Below, in pieces: positions 18,361 through 25,573 of a stretch of DNA of 64,000 nt. The DNA lies in the NCBI RefSeq assembly GCF_000527035.1, contig NZ_AZUK01000001.1, positions 2,786,501 through 2,850,500 on the forward strand, written 5' to 3'. The notes beneath the pieces were generated by a model that had not been told where the DNA came from, made no database searches, and saw only the letters and a program-made list of their open reading frames with translations. A program made the translations under genes and the position numbers. Each line of letters begins with the position of its first letter. The stretch's first letter is position 1. This DNA is from Tolumonas lignilytica. Its GTDB lineage: Bacteria; Pseudomonadota; Gammaproteobacteria; Enterobacterales; Aeromonadaceae.

Positions 18361-19224
18361 ATGCGAATAGATTTACACAGCCACTCGACCTGCTCTGATG
18401 GCAAGTTATCGCCCATGGAGCTGATGGCCCGAGCCGTTGAAAAAGAAGTCGATGTTCTTGCACTGACAGACCATGACTCGATAGCTGGCATTGCTCTGGC
18501 TCAGGCCGCCATTCATGAAAATAATCTGCCTTTGTTTCTGGTGCCGGGTGTCGAGATTTCCTGTACCTGGGATGCTATCGAAATTCATGTCGTGGGTTTA
18601 GATGTGGATATTCATCATCCGGTGTTGCTGGCCTTACTGGCTCGACAAGAAAATGCGCGTACAGAACGCGGTATTGAACTTGGGCGCCGATTGGAGAAAA
18701 ACCGCATTCCCGGTTGTTATGAGGGTGCACAGGCACTGGCAGGTGACGGTATGCTGACCCGAGCGCATTTTGCCCGCTATCTGGTAGAACAAAAGCATTG
18801 TAAAACCATGCAGAACGCGTTTGATCGTTATCTGGCGCGCGGTGCCCGTGCGTATGTGCCGCATAACTGGGCATCGATTGAAGAAGTGGTTTCGGTTATT
18901 CATGCTGCTGGCGGAAAAGCCGTATTGGCACATCCTGCACGCTATAAACTTTCTACTAAGTGGCTGAAACGTCTTCTGGTATTATTTAAAGAAGCTGGTG
19001 GCGATGCCATCGAAGTGAGTTTATGTCAGCAAAGTCCGCAGGAGCGGTCAACCTTGGGTCAATATTGCCGGGATTATGGTTTGATGGCATCTGTTGGCTC
19101 AGATTTTCATGCACCGCTACCTTGGGTTGAGTTAGGAAAAAACTTGTGGTTACCCAAGGATGTTGACCCCGTCTGGCATGCATTTTCTGCATTTCCTGAC
19201 GTCCCGAATGGGGAGGAATTATGA
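18361..19224 (+). CDS. rnm: RNase AM / 5'-3' exoribonuclease with PHP domain (YciV, TrpH)
   Basis: This PHP-domain phosphoesterase corresponds to E. coli YciV (RNase AM), a 5'-3' exonuclease that acts on short RNAs and matures rRNA 5' ends. The metal-binding motifs are intact: HSHSTCSDG (residues 6-14), ALTDHDS (about 35-41), VLAHPARYK (about 185) and GSDFHAP near residue 240. Length of 287 residues is normal. It is divergent from the trp operon, as in E. coli where it was named trpH. It overlaps yciO by 4 bases, so it leads an rnm-yciO-rluB-queC unit. Confidence 0.93.
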   Translation: MRIDLHSHSTCSDGKLSPMELMARAVEKEVDVLALTDHDSIAGIALAQAAIHENNLPLFLVPGVEISCTWDAIEIHVVGLDVDIHHPVLLALLARQENARTERGIELGRRLEKNRIPGCYEGAQALAGDGMLTRAHFARYLVEQKHCKTMQNAFDRYLARGARAYVPHNWASIEEVVSVIHAAGGKAVLAHPARYKLSTKWLKRLLVLFKEAGGDAIEVSLCQQSPQERSTLGQYCRDYGLMASVGSDFHAPLPWVELGKNLWLPKDVDPVWHAFSAFPDVPNGEEL

Positions 19225-19841
19225 GTCAATATTTTGTTGTTCATCCGGTTAATCCACAAACACGGCTGATTAATCAGGCGGTTGGTATTCTTCGCCAGGG
19301 CGGTGTGATTGTTTATCCGACAGATTCTGGTTATGCCTTGGGCTGTCTGATTGGTGATAAAAATGCACTGGAGCGGGTTTGTCGCATCCGGCATCTGGAA
19401 GGGGAACATAACTTCACGTTACTGTGCAGTGATCTTTCTGAATTATCGGTGTATGCCAAAATAGACAATACGGCATTCCGTTTAATTAAAAATAATACGC
19501 CGGGTGCCTATACTTTTATTCTGAAAGCGACCAAGGAAGTACCGCGTCGCCTGATGAACGAGAAAAAGAAAACCATCGGGATACGAGTTCCGACCAATAA
19601 GATTGCTCAAGCACTGTTAGTGGAATTGGGTGAACCGTTAATGTCCAGCACCCTGATCCTGCCCGGTCAGGCATTGGCGGAAGCGGATCCGGAAGCGATC
19701 CGTGAAAAGCTGGAAAAAGTTGTTGATTTGATCGTTGATGGCGGAACGCAAGGCGAACAGCCGACGACCGTTGTCGATTTTTCAGAAGATGAGCCTAAAG
19801 TGGTACGCTTCGGTGCCGGAGATCCGACACCGTTTGAATGA
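19221..19841 (+). CDS. yciO: Sua5/YciO/YrdC family protein YciO
   Basis: YciO belongs to the YrdC/Sua5 fold, whose best known members make threonylcarbamoyl-AMP for tRNA t6A; the specific role of YciO is less clear. The 206-residue protein shows GGVIVYPTDSGYALGCLIGDKNA (about 29-51), RIRHLEGEHNFTLLCSDLSEL and PGAYTFILKATKEVPRRL, and closes with TVVDFSEDEPKVVRFGAGD. Lys, Arg and Ser residues of the nucleotide site are in place. The length equals that of E. coli YciO. Its start overlaps the rnm stop (ATGA). Confidence 0.93.
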   Translation: MSQYFVVHPVNPQTRLINQAVGILRQGGVIVYPTDSGYALGCLIGDKNALERVCRIRHLEGEHNFTLLCSDLSELSVYAKIDNTAFRLIKNNTPGAYTFILKATKEVPRRLMNEKKKTIGIRVPTNKIAQALLVELGEPLMSSTLILPGQALAEADPEAIREKLEKVVDLIVDGGTQGEQPTTVVDFSEDEPKVVRFGAGDPTPFE

Positions 19842-19853
19842 TTGAGGCAAAGC

Positions 19854-20906
19854 ATGAGCGAAAAACTGCAAAAAGTACTGGCTCGAGCGGGTGTGGGTTC
19901 CCGTCGTGAGATGGAGACAGTGATCAGCGAAGGTCGCGTCAGTGTCAATGGCAAAGTTGCCACACTGGGTGATCGAGTTGAAGCAAAAGATGTGATCCGC
20001 GTGGATGGTCATCAGATCGCAGTACCGACTGTGAATGATGTGATCTGTCGTGTGCTGGCTTATCACAAGCCGGAAGGGGAAATGTGTACTCGTCATGACC
20101 CTGAGGGGCGTCCGACCGTGTTTGACCGGTTACCCCGGATCAAAGATTCGCGTTGGGTGGCGGTAGGGCGTCTGGATGTGAATACCTCCGGGCTGTTGCT
20201 GTTCACTACCGATGGTGAACTGGCGAACCGATTGATGCATCCAAGCCATGAAGTGGAGCGTGAATATGCGGTGCGAGTGTTCGGTGAAGTCACCGAAGGC
20301 ATGCTGCAGAAACTGCGCCACGGTGTGCAACTGGAAGATGGTCCGGCCAAGTTTGACAAGATCGTTGCGATGGGCGGCGAAGGTTTGAACCAATGGTTCA
20401 ACGTGACCCTCTGCGAAGGTCGTAACCGCGAAGTTCGTCGTTTGTGGGAATCGCTGGATGTGCAGGTTAGCCGTCTGATGCGTGTTCGCTATGGCGATAT
20501 CAAGCTGGAAAAAACCTTACCCCGCGGTGGTTGGGAGGAATTACAACTGCCGCAGGTGAACTATCTGCGTAAGCTGGTGGGGTTGCCACCAGAAGAGCGC
20601 AGTAAAGTTTTTGCGGTTGATGATCGTAAGAGCCAGTTCAAACAGGCTGCGCAGATCCGCCGTGCTGTCCGCCGTCATCGTGAACGTAGTGTTTTACAAG
20701 GTGATGACGCGGTTGTCGAAATCACGGAATCAGCACCGGTAAGAGCTAAAGTTCAACGGGCTGCCCCGCCTGTATCTCGTGACCGGGATGATGAAAAAGG
20801 CTGGGAAAACGCCCGTCAGCGTTTGCATGATGATGCCCCGCGTAAAAAAGCGCGTCCTGCGGGCAATCGTCAGCGTATCACGCGTGTCGGAAAGACAGGT
20901 CGATAA
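19854..20906 (+). CDS. rluB: 23S rRNA pseudouridine(2605) synthase RluB
   Basis: RluB isomerises uridine 2605 of 23S rRNA to pseudouridine. An N-terminal S4 RNA-binding domain ([19 protein letters not shown]...VSVNGK, about 3-60) precedes the RsuA-family catalytic domain. The catalytic Asp is D108 in [19 protein letters not shown]. The conserved [21 protein letters not shown] follows near residue 175. The tail beyond about residue 240 is long and basic ([11 protein letters not shown]), as is usual in RluB. I chose the ATG at 19854 over the TTG at 19842. It lies 12 bases after yciO and 3 before queC. Confidence 0.95.
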   Translation: MSEKLQKVLARAGVGSRREMETVISEGRVSVNGKVATLGDRVEAKDVIRVDGHQIAVPTVNDVICRVLAYHKPEGEMCTRHDPEGRPTVFDRLPRIKDSRWVAVGRLDVNTSGLLLFTTDGELANRLMHPSHEVEREYAVRVFGEVTEGMLQKLRHGVQLEDGPAKFDKIVAMGGEGLNQWFNVTLCEGRNREVRRLWESLDVQVSRLMRVRYGDIKLEKTLPRGGWEELQLPQVNYLRKLVGLPPEERSKVFAVDDRKSQFKQAAQIRRAVRRHRERSVLQGDDAVVEITESAPVRAKVQRAAPPVSRDRDDEKGWENARQRLHDDAPRKKARPAGNRQRITRVGKTGR

Positions 20907-20909
20907 GTT

Positions 20910-21608
20910 ATGAGTCAGACGAAACGTAAAGCAGTCGTGGTATTCAGCGGCGGACAGGATAGCACGACCTGTCTGCTCTATGCCGTGCAGCAGTATGATG
21001 AAGTACATGCCATTACCTTTGATTATGGTCAGCGGCATGTACTGGAAATTGAAGTGGCCAAAAAGATCGCCGCTGATCTCAATCTGGCTGCGCATAAAGT
21101 GCTGGATGTTGGCCTGTTGAACGAGCTTGCGGTGTCGGCGCTGACGCGGGATGCCATTCCGGTCAGCAACGAACTGCAGGAAAATGGCTTGCCGAATACC
21201 TTCGTACCGGGTCGTAACATTCTGTTTTTAACGCTGGCTGCAATTTATGCCTATCAGGTCGGTGCTGATACCGTGATCACCGGTGTGTGTGAGACCGATT
21301 TCTCTGGCTATCCTGATTGCCGGGATGACTTCGTCAAAGCGCTGAACAAGGCGTGTGTGCTGGGTATGGAGAAAAACATCCGTTTTGAAACGCCGCTAAT
21401 GTGGCTGAACAAGGCGGAGACCTGGGCGTTGGCAGACAAGATTGGTCGTCTCGATTATGTGCGGCAGAACACGCTGACTTGCTATAACGGCATCATTGGC
21501 GATGGTTGTGGTGAATGCCCGTCCTGCAAGCTGCGGGCGAAAGGGCTGCACGATTACGAGCAAGCACCGGATGCAGTCATGGCTGTGTTAAATAGCAAAT
21601 TAAACTGA
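20910..21608 (+). CDS. queC: 7-cyano-7-deazaguanine synthase QueC
   Basis: QueC converts 7-carboxy-7-deazaguanine to preQ0 with ATP and ammonia, in the queuosine tRNA modification pathway. The N-terminal PP-loop is [15 protein letters not shown] (residues 10-24). Other motifs are [22 protein letters not shown], and [20 protein letters not shown]. The C-terminal zinc site is a four-Cys cluster ([16 protein letters not shown], about 190-205). Length of 232 residues is typical. It directly follows rluB, so the unit combines rRNA and tRNA modification genes. No preQ1 riboswitch was seen upstream. Confidence 0.96.
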   Translation: MSQTKRKAVVVFSGGQDSTTCLLYAVQQYDEVHAITFDYGQRHVLEIEVAKKIAADLNLAAHKVLDVGLLNELAVSALTRDAIPVSNELQENGLPNTFVPGRNILFLTLAAIYAYQVGADTVITGVCETDFSGYPDCRDDFVKALNKACVLGMEKNIRFETPLMWLNKAETWALADKIGRLDYVRQNTLTCYNGIIGDGCGECPSCKLRAKGLHDYEQAPDAVMAVLNSKLN

Positions 21609-21823
21609 TATTTCTGGTGAGTCAGATTAATGCATATATGAGTTATTTTACTCGTTTAGTGAGGTGTCCAGTAATGCTGGGCCAGATCACAAACTGTAAA
21701 TATCACTACATAGTGCAAAATGTGGTTATCAGAAGAGAAAAAATGGTTGCCGATAGAGATATTTGCTGATGTGAAACGTATCCATTTTATGGATCATTGT
21801 GATCAGCATCTAGAGGTAATCCT

Positions 21824-22039
21824 ATGAAGATGGCATATCGTTTAACCCAATGCGCTGTGGTAATAGTTATGCTGTTTAGCGTGGCAAGTTGCTCAAACAT
21901 GTCGAGACAGGATAAAAATACCGCGATTGGTGCCAGTATCGGCGCCGTCGGGGGTGCCATACTGACTGAAGGTAGTACAGTCGGTACTCTTGGCGGTGCG
22001 GCTGTCGGTGGCATTATCGGACACGAAATCAAGAAATAG
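21824..22039 (+). CDS. osmB: OsmB-like small lipoprotein with glycine zipper
   Basis: This is an outer-membrane lipoprotein resembling E. coli OsmB, which is induced by osmotic and stationary-phase stress. The 71-residue precursor has a signal peptide ending in a lipobox (VASC, Cys at about residue 23), then SNMSRQDKNTAIGASIGAVGGAILTEGSTVGTLGGAAVGGIIGHEIKK (shown here as family-like segments: NTAIGA, GGAILT, GTLGGAAVGGIIGH). These glycine-rich stretches form the glycine-zipper helix. AGAGGTAATCCT precedes the ATG. It is monocistronic. A GATCA-TTG-TGATC inverted repeat about 20-30 bases upstream may be regulatory. Confidence 0.9.
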   Translation: MKMAYRLTQCAVVIVMLFSVASCSNMSRQDKNTAIGASIGAVGGAILTEGSTVGTLGGAAVGGIIGHEIKK

Positions 22040-22380
22040 GAGTAAACAGGTAGTCACTCGACTTTTGGTTATGTGTCACAAACGAACTAAATCCGGGGGT
22101 TTTAACCCTCGGATTGCCATGATATCCAATCTATTACAGGAAGCATGGATTCTGTTTGCCAAAGACCGCAACGATCTTTTTCAGAACCCTAAATTGACCG
22201 CGATATGCAGAAGGTGCGTCATAAGGCCCGGTATTGGGCGTCATCTGTCGATAAAACTGATTTAAGGCTTCCGAATCTTTTTATAACTGCATGAAAAACC
22301 TGCATTCTATTGAAGTGTGCTGGCTTCTTCTTTTTCTGGCGTTATGATTTGCTCTTATTTTTTCTTAAGGTCGAAATTGT
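22040..22380. other. Intergenic region osmB-msrC
   Basis: This 341-base stretch holds a hairpin at 22091-22114, probably ending the osmB transcript. A reading frame across 21990-22265 starts inside osmB in another frame, has no ribosome-binding site of its own at a sensible distance, and is not family-like, so I do not call it. The last 60 bases are T-rich and probably contain the msrC promoter; no clear -35/-10 pair could be fixed. Confidence 0.5.
22091..22114 (+). terminator. Hairpin downstream of osmB
   Basis: ATCCGGGGGTT-TT-AACCCTCGGAT forms an 11-bp stem with one G-T pair about 50 bases after the osmB stop. No T run follows, so termination would be weak or the hairpin may instead stabilise the mRNA end. 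Confidence 0.5.
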
Positions 22381-22833
22381 ATGCAGCAATTAGAAGGTGA
22401 AATTGTTCAGCAGATTTCAGGATTAGTGCATGGTGAGCCTGATCTGATCGCCAATTTATCGAATGTCAGTGCGCTACTTAATGAATATCTTGCTGATATC
22501 AACTGGGTTGGCTTTTACATCATGCGTGAAGGCGAACTGGTGCTTGGTCCGTTTCAAGGTAAGGTTGCCTGCATCCGTATTCCGGTTGGTCGGGGCGTTT
22601 GTGGTGCCGCGGCAGCAACCGGAACCACACAGCGAGTGGAGGATGTGCACGCCTTCCCTGGTCATATTGCCTGTGACAGTGCCAGCAATTCAGAATTAGT
22701 GGTGCCGATCATCGTAAACGATCGTGTCGTGGCTGTGCTGGATATTGATAGCCCGAAATATGCCCGCTTTACGCCTGAAATCCAGCAGGAAATGGAAGCG
22801 ATTGCAGACGTATTAGCAACACTGAACTGGTGA
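22381..22833 (+). CDS. msrC: Free methionine-(R)-sulfoxide reductase (GAF domain)
   Basis: MsrC (YebR, fRMsr) reduces free methionine-R-sulfoxide using a GAF-domain fold. The 150-residue protein has NWVGFYIMREGELVLGPFQGK (about 41-61) and the three cysteines of the family: C64 in KVACIRIPVGRGVCG, C74 in the same motif, and C98 in GHIACDSASNSELVVPI. The C98 region contains the catalytic residue. The C-terminal VVAVLDIDSPKYARF is also standard. It appears to be a single gene followed by a strong hairpin. Function by family is well supported. Confidence 0.94.
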   Translation: MQQLEGEIVQQISGLVHGEPDLIANLSNVSALLNEYLADINWVGFYIMREGELVLGPFQGKVACIRIPVGRGVCGAAAATGTTQRVEDVHAFPGHIACDSASNSELVVPIIVNDRVVAVLDIDSPKYARFTPEIQQEMEAIADVLATLNW

Positions 22834-22837
22834 TGAA

Positions 22838-22862
22838 ACCGGCCAGTATTGCGCTGGCCGGT
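22838..22862. terminator. Hairpin between msrC and the DUF4382 gene
   Basis: A perfect 9-bp stem ACCGGCCAG / CTGGCCGGT with a 7-base loop lies between these convergent genes, 5 bases after the msrC stop. There is no T run on either side, so it may work with Rho or as a bidirectional barrier. Confidence 0.6.
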
Positions 22863-22871
22863 GCTTGAACA

Positions 22872-23906
22872 TTATGGTGTGACAAAGTTATTAGTGAGGG
22901 TTGTCGAGCCTGTGCTGCTTGGCACCAATATGCCTGTATGAGCTTCGGCGACCGTGGGAACAAAGCTGCTTTCATTGCCATTATCGGTGAGTGTATCACT
23001 GGCTGCATTGCAGACCAGCACCACATCGTAAGTGCCCGGTTCGACATAATTCAGTTGATAAGAACTGACACCATTGGTGGTCGAGATTAAAGATGTTAAC
23101 ACGGGCCCGCCATTGGCTGGATCATAGTCGATCCCCAGATAGGGTGGCGTGATGCTATCACTGTTGTAGAGATAGACACCGGCTGCACTCAGATCGCCAT
23201 TGCAATAGAGGCTGTTCACATTACCCGTGATGGTGCTCAGTGTACTGACAGTGAGTAATTTGACGCCGGTCGGTTTCAGTTTGTAGTAGGGGGTATTATT
23301 GGTGTTGGGTAACACCAGTGCATGACGCAAATTAAACTCTAACTGAAACGAAAGAACGCCACCAATAGACGCAGTAAATGGGGTCGTGGTTTTGACTTCG
23401 CCACTCGGGACTTGTAACGGCAAGATTGTACCGTCTGACTCTTCGACATAAGAAGTCGGTTGTGTGGTTGCAGCTCCCGTCAGGTCATTGAGGAAGTTGG
23501 TGCGTCCGTCTTCAACCATGAGACGCAGTTGTTCATAGGTGCCACTGGGAATGGCGGTATTTGTCAGCAGAGCATGCTTGGCGCCATCATGATATTTCAG
23601 CAAATCCAGATACAAGAAAGCCGGATTGCCTGATGAATCCTGAGGGATGGTATAGCCGGTAGGTAAACAACCATCATTGTTGGTTGTTGGGATGAGATTT
23701 AAATTGCTCCATACTGATTCGGTGGTTGCGCCATTCAGTTTTAGCCGCAGGCTGTTGATGGCAATACAAACTTTTTTGGCGCTGTCGACCGGTGCATCAG
23801 AGACAGACAAGTTCATCTGGGACGTTGAGTCCATACCACTGCCCCCGCCGCCACAACCAGTCAGAAGCAAGAAGAAAAGTGCTACGGAACTCATTAGATA
23901 TTTCAT
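22872..23906 (-). CDS. DUF4382 domain lipoprotein
   Basis: The protein is a predicted lipoprotein with a lipobox at LLTGC (Cys at about residue 18) followed by a Gly-rich linker (GGGGSG). The N-terminal part (about 30-210) matches the DUF4382 pattern: MNLSVSDAPVDSAKKVCIAINSL, then LDLLKYHDGAKHALLTNTAIPSGTYEQLRLMVEDG, and LQVPSGEVKT. A C-terminal beta-rich region (about 215-335) resembles a carboxypeptidase-regulatory-like fold (ITGNV..., YQLNYVEPGTYDVVLVC). Substrate and role are unknown; such proteins are expected at the cell envelope. It is a single gene with no obvious partner. Confidence 0.8.
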   Translation of the reverse strand: MKYLMSSVALFFLLLTGCGGGGSGMDSTSQMNLSVSDAPVDSAKKVCIAINSLRLKLNGATTESVWSNLNLIPTTNNDGCLPTGYTIPQDSSGNPAFLYLDLLKYHDGAKHALLTNTAIPSGTYEQLRLMVEDGRTNFLNDLTGAATTQPTSYVEESDGTILPLQVPSGEVKTTTPFTASIGGVLSFQLEFNLRHALVLPNTNNTPYYKLKPTGVKLLTVSTLSTITGNVNSLYCNGDLSAAGVYLYNSDSITPPYLGIDYDPANGGPVLTSLISTTNGVSSYQLNYVEPGTYDVVLVCNAASDTLTDNGNESSFVPTVAEAHTGILVPSSTGSTTLTNNFVTP

Positions 23907-24143
23907 ACATCATTCCTTTTGTCGGGTGAGACATACAAATTATAGATCAGACAACCATCATCATTGAGAATGTGAACTATTATTGTTTATTCGTGCCTAT
24001 TTTTAACGCTGGTAAATTTTTTTTCCGTCAATAAAAAAACAGAAGCTAGTTTATGCGGAAACGTGACTGGCGAGGGATGTTTTCTGGATTAAAACGACTA
24101 CAGTTTTAATAGCTATACAGCTTTCGCAATCTAGGAGTTCGCT

Positions 24144-24359
24144 ATGTCTAACCAAGATAAGCTGGAGATTGCCAAACTCACACTTCACTACCTTATTTCC
24201 ATTCAGACCTCAGAAAATGCGACGCATGCGTTGCGGCGTCTTGAAGCGGAAGCAGGGCGATGCTCTGATCCAGATACGTTTGGGGCTCTATATCAAGTGG
24301 TCTTCAAGGAAATAGAGGTGAGTGTAGCCACAGATCAAAACAATAAAACTAATTCATAG
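24144..24359 (+). CDS. Small conserved-looking hypothetical protein (71 aa)
   Basis: I do not recognise this protein. It starts MSNQDKLEIAKLTLHYLI after a good ribosome-binding site (CTAGGAG, 7 bases from the ATG). It is soluble and mostly helical, with a small Cys-containing acidic middle (AEAGRCSDPDTFGALYQVVFKEIEV). Codon use matches the host. It stands alone between the divergent DUF4382 gene and the ydjM homologue, which suggests a separate promoter. A coding role is supported by the ribosome-binding site and codon pattern only. Confidence 0.6.
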   Translation: MSNQDKLEIAKLTLHYLISIQTSENATHALRRLEAEAGRCSDPDTFGALYQVVFKEIEVSVATDQNNKTNS

Positions 24360-24436
24360 CGTGTAAAGATTAACCAATCAGTCAGACATTCTGAATGTGT
24401 AGCTGACGTTACAGTTGCGCAATGTTACCATCAAAC

Positions 24437-24456
24437 AACTGTATATAAACACATAA
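24437..24456. promoter_or_regulatory. Putative LexA (SOS) box upstream of ydjM
   Basis: AACTGTATATAAACACATAA resembles the E. coli LexA consensus (CTGT-N8-ACAG in a TA-rich context): CTGT-N8-ACAT with an alternating TATATA core, one mismatch in the core half-sites. It ends 16 bases before the start of a homologue of ydjM, a known LexA-regulated gene in E. coli. Confidence 0.6.
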
Positions 24457-24472
24457 TTAAGTTGTAACCGTT

Positions 24473-25003
24473 ATGATGGCAAAAACGCATCAGGCATTTG
24501 CAGTATTCAGTGTCTTGATGGTCGATAAATTTGTACCGGGTTTGGTTGGTAATCTGTGTGTTGCGTGTTGTTTGGGGTTCATTGGCGCGCTGTTGCCAGA
24601 TCTCGATTCTCCCCAAAGCTCCTTCGGACGAATAGTGCCGATGTTAAGTAAACCATTTCATAAAATCTTAGGTCACCGTACGGTTACACACAGCCTGTTT
24701 GCGGTGGCGGTGTTGCATTTTACTTTCATGGCCTTTTCTCTGAAACCAAGTTATAGCAATGCCATCTGTGTTGGTTATATCAGTCATATCATTGGCGACA
24801 TGCTTATCGGAAAAAATGGTGTGACGCTGTTTTGGCCGTTAAAACAAAAATGCAGTATTAATCCTATCCGAATTCCGGTTGCTGGTTTTGGTGAATATGT
24901 TGTTTTTAATTTGCTGATTGTTTGCATTGCAGCCAGAGGATTACACCAGTTTGAACCCGAAGCCTATCATCTGCTGTTAAAGGGAATATCGCTGATTGTT
25001 TAA
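24473..25003 (+). CDS. ydjM: YdjM-like inner-membrane metal-dependent hydrolase family protein
   Basis: The protein belongs to the YdjM/DUF457 family of predicted membrane-bound metal-dependent hydrolases. Four or so hydrophobic segments hold the conserved metal-ligand motifs: MAKTHQAFAV at the N terminus, GALLPDLDSPQS (about 37-48), GHRTVTHSL (about 66-74) and ISHIIGDMLIGKNGVTLFWPLK (about 102-123). Length is 176 residues. The E. coli homologue is an SOS gene, and a LexA-like box lies just upstream. Two in-frame ATGs (24473, 24476) are equally possible starts. Biochemical activity is unproven. Confidence 0.85.
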   Translation: MMAKTHQAFAVFSVLMVDKFVPGLVGNLCVACCLGFIGALLPDLDSPQSSFGRIVPMLSKPFHKILGHRTVTHSLFAVAVLHFTFMAFSLKPSYSNAICVGYISHIIGDMLIGKNGVTLFWPLKQKCSINPIRIPVAGFGEYVVFNLLIVCIAARGLHQFEPEAYHLLLKGISLIV

Positions 25004-25421
25004 GATATTATGAAGGAGAAACAAATGAATCATGGTTCTCGTTTGTGAATGTATCAATTTTTTTATCTATCTCATTGTATATAAATGATTTTATTTTAAA
25101 CAAAAAATAAATTTTGTTTTTCAGCTCGAACCAGGTTCTATTCGCGGGTTGAAGTCATGAATATCTGTTTATTTATTACCTCTTCGCTTTGAATTTTAGT
25201 CAGGAAACAGCACTGAGGAAGTGTTAGCTTACGTAAAGATTTGTTTAAAAAATGATCAATTTCACTTTGTCTTGATCGGTTTTCTTGTTAGTATTGCGGC
25301 AAGTTTACATGGGATGAATCCAGTGATTCTCTTGGTTTCACCGAGTTCATTCTGTCGCAGATACACTATGAGTCTGTATGTAAGCGTGGGGTCGAATTTT
25401 TCGATTCAGTTACCATCGAAA
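25004..25421. other. Intergenic region upstream of the c-di-GMP riboswitch
   Basis: This 418-base AT-rich stretch has no protein-coding gene I can support. A 7-codon frame behind a strong AAGGAG near 25025 is too short to call. The promoter of the riboswitch transcript should be in the last 150 bases, but I could not fix -35/-10 boxes with confidence. Confidence 0.5.
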
Positions 25422-25516
25422 GCACTCCCGAAATAGCAAGCCCCGGGTAACCGGGTGCACGCAAAGCCACAGGTCCACTGCATCTACAGTGGATGGCTGG
25501 GTTACCGAAGGAGCGC
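25422..25516 (+). promoter_or_regulatory. Cyclic di-GMP-I riboswitch (GEMM) aptamer
   Basis: The stretch shows the hallmark GEMM-I elements in order: GCAAGCC, a hairpin CCCGG-GTAA-CCGGG with a GNRA tetraloop, the invariant ACGCAAAGCC (25459-25468), a second hairpin CCACTG-CATCTA-CAGTGG closed by GCC/GGC, and the invariant GGGTTACCGA (25499-25508). A closing P1-like helix GCACTCC (25422-25428) / GGAGCGC (25510-25516) brackets it. The downstream gene is a secreted protease, a frequent target class of this riboswitch in aquatic gammaproteobacteria. The exact 5' boundary is an estimate. Confidence 0.92.
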
Positions 25517-25556
25517 GTAAAAAACGCTGCGTTTTGGGCGCTTTCGAGGTTTTTTT
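25504..25556 (+). terminator. Expression-platform terminator of the c-di-GMP riboswitch
   Basis: ACCGAA(GG)AGCGC pairs with GCGCTTTCG(A)GGT around an inner AAAACG-CTG-CGTTTT hairpin, and the stem ends at a TTTTTTT run (25550-25556). Its 5' strand uses the same bases as GGTTACCGA and the 3' strand of the closing aptamer helix. Aptamer and terminator should therefore be mutually exclusive, predicting that c-di-GMP turns the protease on. Confidence 0.75.
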
Positions 25557-25573
25557 ACTTGAGGGTACCCAAA

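Noticed and set aside
20910..21608. preQ1 riboswitch upstream of queC
   Set aside because: The gap to rluB is only 3 bases and no aptamer is visible; queC is translated from the rnm-yciO-rluB transcript.
21990..22265. 91-codon frame overlapping osmB (MAVRLSVALSD...)
   Set aside because: It begins inside osmB in another frame, has no ribosome-binding site, crosses a strong hairpin, and its product matches no family; it is a chance frame.
25025..25048. 7-codon frame behind a strong AAGGAG
   Set aside because: Too short to support as a gene; possibly a remnant or leader, with no regulatory structure visible.
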